5,709 bases of DNA from Croceimicrobium sp965658965 (lineage in GTDB: Bacteria; Bacteroidota; Bacteroidia; Flavobacteriales; Schleiferiaceae): NCBI GenBank assembly GCA_965658965.1, contig CBFHVV010000128.1, forward strand, positions 1 to 5,709, written 5' to 3'. A program made the position numbers and the translations under genes. The notes below the pieces were generated by a model that worked only from the letters and a program-made list of their open reading frames with translations, made no database searches and had not been told where the DNA came from. The number at the start of each line of letters is the position of its first letter. Position 1 is the stretch's first letter. This document shows, in pieces, positions 1 to 4,589 of this stretch.

Positions 1-30
1 TCAAGGTATTAATAAAGTAGCAATTAGTCC

Positions 31-64
31 AAAAAAATAGTCCCCACCCGTTAAGGTGAGGACT
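31..64 (-). terminator. Rho-independent terminator of the RRM protein gene
   Basis: A 10-bp stem (39-48 pairing with 55-64) closes a 6-nt loop (49-54). On the minus strand it is followed by an A and then eight T/A bases including seven consecutive T (complement of 31-37). The only imperfect pair (44/59) is a G-U wobble in minus-strand RNA but a C-A mismatch in plus-strand RNA, so the hairpin is built for minus-strand transcripts. It starts 25 nt after the stop codon of the RRM gene. Confidence 0.9.
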
Positions 65-89
65 AAAATTTTCGCTAAATAAAATTTAT

Positions 90-389
90 CTAGTAACGGT
101 CACGACCGCCAAAACCACCGCCACCGCGGTTGTTTGAACGACGCTCCTCCTGCGGACGAGCTTCTTTAACTGCGATTTCGCGACCTTTAATGCTTGCTCC
201 ATCTAATGCCTCGATAGCGTTGTTACCATCTGCATCATTGTCCATTTCCACGAAACCAAATCCCTTAGAGCGACCAGTTTCACGGTCCATAATAATTTTT
301 ACGGATGATACCTCACCGTAAGCTTCGAAGGCGTCTCTCAGCTCCTCTTCCTGAACTGAATAGTCCAGCCTTGCAACAAAAATGTTCAT
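90..389 (-). CDS. Single-RRM RNA-binding protein with glycine/arginine-rich tail
   Basis: This 99-residue cytoplasmic protein is essentially one RNA recognition motif. RNP2 is IFVARL (residues 3-8) and RNP1 is KGFGFVEM (42-49), with the aromatic residues F4, F44 and F46 in the positions that stack on RNA bases. The usual RRM order of beta-alpha-beta-beta-alpha-beta fits residues 2-77. Residues 84-99 form a short low-complexity RGG-like tail (arginine, asparagine, five glycines, phenylalanine, then RDRY). Proteins of this size and layout are common in Bacteroidota and cyanobacteria and are usually taken to be RNA chaperones, some of them cold-responsive; that role is inferred here. The ATG at 387-389 places RNP2 right at the N-terminus, as is normal for the family. 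The gene has its own promoter, leader and terminator, so it is likely monocistronic. The leader has no Shine-Dalgarno sequence, only A/T-rich sequence. Confidence 0.95.
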   Translation of the reverse strand: MNIFVARLDYSVQEEELRDAFEAYGEVSSVKIIMDRETGRSKGFGFVEMDNDADGNNAIEALDGASIKGREIAVKEARPQEERRSNNRGGGGFGGRDRY

Positions 390-440
390 TTGAAAAAAAT
401 AAAAATTGAAAAAAAAATATAGAACGAAACAGTTTAAAAA

Positions 441-466
441 TTCCTTACTAAAACCTTCAGTAAGAA
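441..466 (-). other. Hairpin in the 5' leader of the RRM protein gene
   Basis: In minus-strand RNA the bases complementary to 459-466 (UUCUUACU) pair with those complementary to 442-449 (AGUAAGGA), giving 8 bp with one G-U wobble and a 9-nt loop. The wobble pair is a mismatch on the opposite strand, which favours the minus-strand reading. The hairpin lies between the predicted transcription start (about 477) and the ATG (389), within a leader of about 90 nt. It has no U tract, so it is not a terminator. It may be a leader structure acting on mRNA stability or translation; that function is inferred. Confidence 0.5.
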
Positions 467-483
467 TTGGTTAAAATGTTCCT

Positions 484-517
484 CAAAGATACTAGATGCT
501 AACGTGCAAAACACAAA
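484..517 (-). promoter_or_regulatory. Promoter of the RRM protein gene (Bacteroidota type)
   Basis: Read on the minus strand, 484-491 is TATCTTTG, a perfect match to the Bacteroidota -7 consensus TAnnTTTG. A TTTG at 514-517 lies upstream as a -33 element, with 22 bp between the boxes, within the spacing reported for this group. Transcription would start near 477, leaving a leader of about 88 nt before the ATG at 389. Confidence 0.7.
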
Positions 518-612
518 GTCACTAAAATTAACAATTAATTATTCTTATCGTGGTAACCTTATGGCCAACAGAGGATTAGCAGGCTGATTTTAATAGCGAA
601 GCTTAAATTAAT

Positions 613-1254
613 TTAATGCATAGTGGCTAAACCATCACTATTTCTGCGAATAAACTTGTATTGACGACTTAATATCACCATGAATAATACTCCAGTTAAA
701 ATAGAAAGTAGCTCGATGATTATATAAAGAATGAGATAAGTTAAGGATCTGTCCAGGTTAGTATCGGGATAAGAGATATAAATGAAAAAGCGGCCTATTG
801 GTCCTGAAATCAACCACAGAATCCACCAGGATTTAATAGTGGTCTGATAAGACTTAAGAGCCCTAACATCGCTCTTAGGGTACTGGCGAAGAAGAATCTC
901 AGAAATATATTGGATCGGCCTAATTAAATTTGCAATAGGAATGATCCATAGTAATATCACTTGCACTAGAGATTTCAGCGGCTGCGCGTTTACCTTTTTT
1001 GAAACGAATTGCGAAACGTAAGTCCAGCGTAGAAAAAAAAGGCAGGCAAAAGAATAGAGGGCCAAGTGCACTATAAACTGCATGTTTCCCCAAGAAGTAG
1101 ACTTATTTACTTCTGCAGTAGAAACCAACTCACCGCTAAGGATTTGCTTTAAGAGCCCCATTTGCTTCAGGTGAAGTACCACTCCAATGAGCTCTAAGCT
1201 AATAACAAAAATCACCAGGAGTCTTAAATGGTTAATGGTGCGGCATAGAGCCAT
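613..1254 (-). CDS. DUF4328-like multi-pass membrane protein
   Basis: This 213-residue protein has about five hydrophobic segments (roughly residues 10-29, 57-76, 96-116, 142-162 and 170-196) and no cleavable signal peptide. The pattern that suggests DUF4328 is FLRW (74-77) after the second segment, then PIANLIRP (106-113) inside or next to the third segment, then a WW pair (143-144) opening the fourth. The family's function is not established and nothing here reveals one: there are no catalytic motifs or large soluble domains. The start at 1252-1254 is the only ATG before the first membrane segment. The gene begins 40 bp after the stop of the secreted repeat protein upstream, with no terminator or good promoter between them, so the two are probably cotranscribed. 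No convincing intrinsic terminator follows it. Confidence 0.85.
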   Translation of the reverse strand: MALCRTINHLRLLVIFVISLELIGVVLHLKQMGLLKQILSGELVSTAEVNKSTSWGNMQFIVHLALYSFACLFFLRWTYVSQFVSKKVNAQPLKSLVQVILLWIIPIANLIRPIQYISEILLRQYPKSDVRALKSYQTTIKSWWILWLISGPIGRFFIYISYPDTNLDRSLTYLILYIIIELLSILTGVLFMVILSRQYKFIRRNSDGLATMH

Positions 1255-1294
1255 AATGCTAATAAATGTAAATTCATTGCAATTTAGGCAATTA

Positions 1295-2194
1295 TCACTC
1301 TGCCCCTAGCACAATAATACCCTGTTCGGAAGATTGGTAAAAGCTTTTTATTAATTGCCAATCACCACTAATTAAGTCAATTTGTTCGCGGCTTTCAACT
1401 AATCCAAGGGAATTATAGCTTTCTGTACTACTGAAAATGCAGTTGCCTTGCGTGGAATAAGTAAGGAAATTAATGGAGAGTAAAGTTTGCGAAGAGCTGT
1501 ATTGATAACTTTCAGAGGCCTTTAAGATCCAATCTTCATCTTGATACCTTAAGGAACGACTACTCATTATTCTCTCGCCTTCAAAAACATATTCAACTTT
1601 AAAGAGTGAATCCAAACTTGATGTGAGGGTGAGTTGTTTCTCGAGCGCTCCTGACTTAGTATAAGTGTATTGCTCTTGCTCAACGAATTCTCCATCTTTA
1701 AAAACTTTAATCCGCTCTAGCCGATTTAGAGAATCATAAAAGAATACTTTCTCAACTACACTTAAACTATCCTCAATGCTGTACCGCTGAATTTGAGACT
1801 CTTCATTATAGGAGATACTCCATGCTTCAATAGCCTTTCCATTTTTAGCAATAACCCGCTTCTGCAGATTGGTATTCTGATAGTATCGGTCATCTATAAT
1901 AGATTCTCCCATGGCAATAAAAACATGACCATTATCTTCTTTTACATAACGGTAGGTATCGAGCCAATTTCCTTGCAGGTCATAAATTTCTTTTTGCCAG
2001 AAATTTTCCGAGACTTTAGTCAGCTTTCCTAAGAGACTGCTATCATGAGGTGAAATAATTTGATAGTCGTAGCGATAAGACCAATCGCTACTCCATGAAA
2101 AATCAAGATTAAGATCTTCTAAATCATTGATATGCTGAGAGCTTAGGCTAAAACTTAAAATATAAAAGCTAAGAAAGAAGATTAGTTTTTTCAT
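1295..2194 (-). CDS. Secreted protein with degenerate YD-like repeats
   Basis: This 299-residue protein has an N-terminal signal peptide (MKK, a hydrophobic core, then SLSSQ around residues 16-20) and no lipobox, so it is probably exported to the periplasm or beyond. The mature part is rich in Tyr, Ser and Glu/Gln. It has recurring short motifs of the form Y-x(3)-[G/N/Q]-x-[L/I] at residues 71, 129, 153, 178, 246 and 260, several about 24-25 residues apart, with beta-strand-like sequence between. These resemble the YD/RHS-like repeats of beta-rich Bacteroidota surface proteins, but no known domain is certain and the function is unknown. There is no obvious C-terminal T9SS sorting domain. I place the start at the ATG at 2192-2194; a TTG two codons upstream is also in frame but would put Met-Ile before the normal MKK signal-peptide start. 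It is the first gene of a likely two-gene unit with the DUF4328-like gene. Confidence 0.85.
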   Translation of the reverse strand: MKKLIFFLSFYILSFSLSSQHINDLEDLNLDFSWSSDWSYRYDYQIISPHDSSLLGKLTKVSENFWQKEIYDLQGNWLDTYRYVKEDNGHVFIAMGESIIDDRYYQNTNLQKRVIAKNGKAIEAWSISYNEESQIQRYSIEDSLSVVEKVFFYDSLNRLERIKVFKDGEFVEQEQYTYTKSGALEKQLTLTSSLDSLFKVEYVFEGERIMSSRSLRYQDEDWILKASESYQYSSSQTLLSINFLTYSTQGNCIFSSTESYNSLGLVESREQIDLISGDWQLIKSFYQSSEQGIIVLGAE

Positions 2195-2219
2195 AATCAA
2201 ACATACAGAGGTTGTGAAA

Positions 2220-2254
2220 CAAAAATAGTGCTATCCTAAGTTATTGATAGCCAA
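2220..2254 (-). promoter_or_regulatory. Candidate promoter of the repeat protein/DUF4328 unit
   Basis: On the minus strand 2220-2227 reads TATTTTTG, matching TAnnTTTG. A TTG at 2252-2254 could be the -33 element, although the 24-bp gap is slightly long. Transcription would start near 2213, about 20 nt before the ATG at 2194. A perfect 6-bp inverted repeat, GCTATC (2230-2235) and GATAGC (2246-2251), lies between the two boxes and could be an operator. Confidence 0.5.
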
Positions 2255-2401
2255 TATTTAGATTTATATTAACAACTAATTATTAATAACAATTTTTAGG
2301 GAATTTTAAAATGTAAAACACTAATAAACAGTAATTTAAAACTACTTAAATCTTAGTCCTTTTCTTCATCTCCAAACTGAGGCTTATGGACATTACTTTT
2401 C

Positions 2402-2431
2402 TTGTATCGATAATGAGCTTATCTTTGATAA
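2402..2431 (+). promoter_or_regulatory. Candidate promoter of the DUF4399 lipoprotein gene, with overlapping dyad
   Basis: TATCTTTG at 2420-2427 matches the Bacteroidota -7 box exactly. The nearest TTG is at 2402-2404, only 15 bp upstream, so the -33 element is weak or absent. The -7 box lies inside a perfect dyad, TTATC-TTT-GATAA (2419-2431), and a palindromic TATCGATA (2405-2412) is just upstream. A protein bound to this dyad would block the promoter. The predicted start near 2434 would leave a leader of only about 8 nt. Confidence 0.45.
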
Positions 2432-2441
2432 AATTTAAATT

Positions 2442-2927
2442 ATGATTAAGAAGTATTTATCAGTATTCGCAGCTCTAGCCCTATTCTCTGCCTGTAACTC
2501 TCAGTCAACGGAAACAGCTACAGATGCGGTTAGTGAAGAACCAAAAGTTGAAACAAGCGAAGAAGATGCGAATCAGCCACCCGCAGTGCCCGAAGGAGCT
2601 AAGGTCTTTTTCGCTAATCTAAATGATGGGGATACAGTAAGTAGTCCATTTCTGGTAGAATTTGGTATTGAAGGCATGGAAGTTGAGCCAGCCGGAGCAG
2701 TGAATGAAGGTAAGGGTCATCACCATATTATCATTAATAGTGGTTTTATCCCAGTAGGTGGAACTGTGCCAGCAGATAGTGTAAACATTCATTATGGTAA
2801 AGGTCAATTAAGCGATTCTTTAGACCTTATGCCTGGTATGCATAAATTAACCATGCAATTTGCTGATGGTTACCACCGTTCTTACGGACCGCAATTATCC
2901 AGCAGCATTAAAGTTTTAGTAAAATAA
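2442..2927 (+). CDS. DUF4399 domain lipoprotein
   Basis: This 161-residue protein starts with a lipoprotein signal peptide: MIKK, a hydrophobic core, and a lipobox LFSAC with the acylated cysteine at residue 18. A linker rich in Glu, Asp, Thr and Pro follows (about 19-52). It probably tethers the domain to the membrane; which leaflet or face it ends up on cannot be read with confidence. Residues 54-160 match the DUF4399 pattern: VFFANLNDGDTVSSPF, then GMEVEPAG, GKGHHHIIIN with three histidines at 93-95, IHYGKGQ (116-122), LMPGMHKLTMQFAD and a final beta-strand ending KVLVK. The conserved histidines (93-95, 117, 134, 145) suggest metal binding, but the family's function is not established, so this is only a suggestion. 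The gene stands alone between a divergent neighbour and a convergent one, and ends in a shared terminator. The ATG at 2442 puts the signal peptide at the expected place. Confidence 0.9.
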   Translation: MIKKYLSVFAALALFSACNSQSTETATDAVSEEPKVETSEEDANQPPAVPEGAKVFFANLNDGDTVSSPFLVEFGIEGMEVEPAGAVNEGKGHHHIIINSGFIPVGGTVPADSVNIHYGKGQLSDSLDLMPGMHKLTMQFADGYHRSYGPQLSSSIKVLVK

Positions 2928-2956
2928 GGATTACAATCTATCATTTTTCAGTCATC

Positions 2957-2996
2957 AAAAAAGCGGCTCTCTGTAATCAGGGAGCCGCTTTTATTT
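2957..2996. terminator. Bidirectional terminator between convergent genes
   Basis: A 12-position stem (2961-2972 with 2979-2990) closes a 6-nt loop. It extends by two more A-T pairs outward (2959-2960 with 2991-2992). It is GC-rich in the middle, and a run of A precedes it while a run of T follows it, so it gives a U tract in both directions. It lies 30 nt after the stop of the DUF4399 gene and about 20 nt after the stop of the minus-strand T9SS cargo gene. The pair 2970/2981 is a U-G wobble in plus-strand RNA only, so the structure is slightly better for the lipoprotein gene. Confidence 0.95.
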
Positions 2997-3014
2997 TATC
3001 GCATTATAGGTGTT

Positions 3015-3776
3015 TTATTGACCTACAACTACTTTTTTAGTGCTTACTGCCTGTCCATCTACAGAAAGTACTGCTAAAACAACTCCTCTTGGAATGCTGT
3101 TTAAAGAAATTTCACCCTTAAGTTCTGAGTTTCTTACTTCAAACTCTTGCGTTAATAGAGTTCTTCCAGTTAGATCTACAAAAGAAACACTGGCACTGCT
3201 AGAACCAAGGTTGTAAGCCTCAACAAAGTAAGTACCGCCATTTGCATAAGAAGCATCCACTATAGCTAAACCTTTAACTTCGCCTCTTAATACGTTTTCT
3301 GCAATACCAATTCCGCCGTTTGGATCGTAAACAACCGATGCACAACTACTATTATTGGTAGTGTCATCTTCCGTTACATTGTTCCAGTTTGGTCCTATGG
3401 CGATTACATTTCCGCAAAAGTCAATATTACCTGCTGGCGCTCCAGTTAAAGTTAATCCACCAAAGTTTACACTACGGTTTTCAGAACCGTTGGTAGGAAT
3501 ATTTGTACCCGTTAATCTAAATGCAACAGTAACTGTTTGTCCATTTTGTGTAGTGGTTAATAGATTACCAGCGATGGTTGGGAAATAAATTAAGGTATCA
3601 TTAGCCGTTACTGCTTGCGTACCTAAATTAGTCATAGTTACGTCAAAGCTAAGGGGTAAACCTGGGCCAATGCTAGACCCTCCAGTTGGTGAGTTTAGCG
3701 TGATGCTTACATCGTTTTGTGCTGAAGCCGCTCCGAAAGCGAATAAAGCAACAAGTGAAAGTAGAGTTTTTCTCAT
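3015..3776 (-). CDS. Small secreted T9SS cargo with CARDB-like domain and type A sorting domain
   Basis: This 253-residue protein has a Sec signal peptide (MRKTLLSLVALFAFGAASA-Q, cleavage near residue 19). Residues 22-150 are one Ser/Thr/Asn/Gly-rich beta-sandwich-like domain. Its features recall CARDB-type adhesin modules: FDVTMTNLGTQAV (44-56), and an end of D-D-T-T-N-N-S-S-C (138-145). Cys121 and Cys145 could form a disulphide. Residues about 160-253 look like a T9SS type A C-terminal domain: a strand with VEAYNLG, then VSFVDLTGRTLLTQ, ISLNSIPRGVVLAVLSVDGQ and a STKKVVVGQ end. Such domains direct export through the outer membrane and are removed when the cargo is attached or released. The mature part would be only about 135-140 residues, so it is small for a T9SS substrate. 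Its ligand is unknown. The gene is monocistronic, with its own candidate promoter and a shared terminator. The ATG at 3774-3776 places the signal peptide normally. Confidence 0.9.
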   Translation of the reverse strand: MRKTLLSLVALFAFGAASAQNDVSITLNSPTGGSSIGPGLPLSFDVTMTNLGTQAVTANDTLIYFPTIAGNLLTTTQNGQTVTVAFRLTGTNIPTNGSENRSVNFGGLTLTGAPAGNIDFCGNVIAIGPNWNNVTEDDTTNNSSCASVVYDPNGGIGIAENVLRGEVKGLAIVDASYANGGTYFVEAYNLGSSSASVSFVDLTGRTLLTQEFEVRNSELKGEISLNSIPRGVVLAVLSVDGQAVSTKKVVVGQ

Positions 3777-3819
3777 TTTATATAGGAATTTATTATTGTC
3801 GCGAATTTATGATTTTATG

Positions 3820-3827
3820 CAAAGAAA
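3820..3827 (-). promoter_or_regulatory. Possible -7 box of the T9SS cargo gene
   Basis: TTTCTTTG on the minus strand matches seven of the eight positions checked against TAnnTTTG. It would start transcription near 3812, about 36 nt before the ATG at 3776. No TTG lies at a suitable distance upstream, so the call is weak. The gene needs a promoter in this 75-bp gap unless it is read through from terC. Confidence 0.3.
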
Positions 3828-3851
3828 TAAGAGTCTAATAGGTAAAAGCTA

Positions 3852-4589
3852 TTATACTTTTTTATTTTTCGTTTGATTACGCACTTTTATGTTTACCGCT
3901 TCTACGGTAAGTGAAAATGCAACCGCAAAATAAATATAGCCTTTGCTTATGTGCTGATGCAAGCCTTCAGCAATTAAAACCACCCCGATTAGGATTAAGA
4001 AAGAAAGTGCTAAAACCTGCAGCGTTGGGTGTTTTTCTATAAAGGCAGCAATTCTACCCGCAAAAATTAACATCACTACTAGCGATACGATCACGGCTAA
4101 AATCATAATTGCCAATTCCTCGGTCATACCGATGGCCGTTAGGATCGAATCGAAAGAGAAAACAATATCGAGTAAACCAATCTGTAGTATAATGGCCATA
4201 AAATTACCATTGCTTTTCTTTTCTTTAGTCTTTTCAAAACCAGACTCTTGATCTTCCATTTTATGATGAATTTCACTGGTAGATTTAGCAATAAGAAAAA
4301 GCCCACCGGCTAGCAAAACTAAGTCACGACCCGTTAAAGCAAAATCCAGAACTTCAAAAAGCGGCTCCGTGAGGCCTATAATCCAGGTTATACCTAATAG
4401 CATGATAATGCGAAATACTAAAGCTAGGGCTATTCCTGCAAAGCGAGCTCGAGGACGGTTTTCCTCGGGCAGCTTATTGGTTAAAATCGAGATGAAGATG
4501 ATATTATCTATTCCTAAAACGATTTCTAAGAGGCTTAAAGTTAAAAAGGCAATTAGTCCGTCGAGGGAAAATAGTACGGTAAAATCCAT
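3852..4589 (-). CDS. TerC family integral membrane protein
   Basis: This 245-residue protein has about seven membrane segments (roughly 10-36, 50-70, 86-103, 130-152, 157-177, 188-208 and 216-232) and no signal peptide. It carries both TerC family signatures: E-I-V-L-G-I-D-N in segment 1 (Glu22, Asp28, Asn29) and D-I-V-F-S-F-D-S in segment 4 (Asp141, Asp147, Ser148). The acidic residues are the likely metal path. A charged loop (about 104-129) with two histidines, HH, and many Lys/Glu separates the two halves. The conserved HPTLQVLALSFLILIG and KGYIYFAVAFS blocks are also present. Family members are implicated in manganese efflux and in supplying metal to exported enzymes; older reports link TerC to tellurite resistance, and there are no other ter genes here to support that role. 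It is translated immediately after the TPR lipoprotein: its ATG shares one base with that gene's TAA. The Lys-rich C-terminus ends at 3852, with no convincing terminator after it. Confidence 0.93.
   Translation of the reverse strand: MDFTVLFSLDGLIAFLTLSLLEIVLGIDNIIFISILTNKLPEENRPRARFAGIALALVFRIIMLLGITWIIGLTEPLFEVLDFALTGRDLVLLAGGLFLIAKSTSEIHHKMEDQESGFEKTKEKKSNGNFMAIILQIGLLDIVFSFDSILTAIGMTEELAIMILAVIVSLVVMLIFAGRIAAFIEKHPTLQVLALSFLILIGVVLIAEGLHQHISKGYIYFAVAFSLTVEAVNIKVRNQTKNKKV

Larger units (their letters stand above)
2195..2441. other. Divergent intergenic region
   Basis: This AT-rich stretch of 247 bp separates the minus-strand repeat-protein unit from the plus-strand lipoprotein gene. It holds a candidate promoter near each end. 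The middle, about 2255-2385, contains short AT runs and no RNA gene, long repeat or conserved coding sequence that I can recognise. A 19-codon open frame (2386-2445) near the right end is treated as a finding rather than a gene. Confidence 0.6.

Noticed and set aside
130..321. Plus-strand open frame of 63 codons opposite the RRM gene
   Set aside because: It lies wholly antisense to a well-supported RRM gene, has no recognisable domain and no promoter or signal.
526..540. AATTAA-CAA-TTAATT dyad upstream of the RRM promoter
   Set aside because: A/T-only stem too weak to be a terminator for the upstream unit; it might be an AT-rich upstream element, but nothing distinguishes it from background.
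603..616. Perfect 14-bp palindrome TTAAATTAATTTAA over the stop codon of the DUF4328-like gene
   Set aside because: It is made only of A and T, has no loop or U tract, and palindromes like this are expected by chance in such AT-rich sequence.
1793..2032. Plus-strand open frame of 79 codons opposite the secreted repeat protein
   Set aside because: It is inside the antisense strand of a supported gene; its hydrophobic look follows from the AT-rich complement.
2619..2807. Minus-strand open frame of 62 codons opposite the DUF4399 gene
   Set aside because: It is antisense to a recognisable domain and shows no family features.
3836..3854. TAATAG...CTATTA hairpin at the end of terC
   Set aside because: Only six A/T-rich pairs, overlapping the stop codon and lacking a continuous U tract; too weak to call a terminator.
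3355..3876. Two plus-strand open frames (3355-3588 and 3670-3876) opposite the T9SS cargo gene
   Set aside because: Both overlap a supported minus-strand coding region or its promoter gap and have no recognisable domain.
3852..4589. Tellurite resistance locus
   Set aside because: Only a TerC-family gene is present; there are no terA, terB, terD, terE or terZ partners, and TerC-family proteins are widespread without tellurite resistance.
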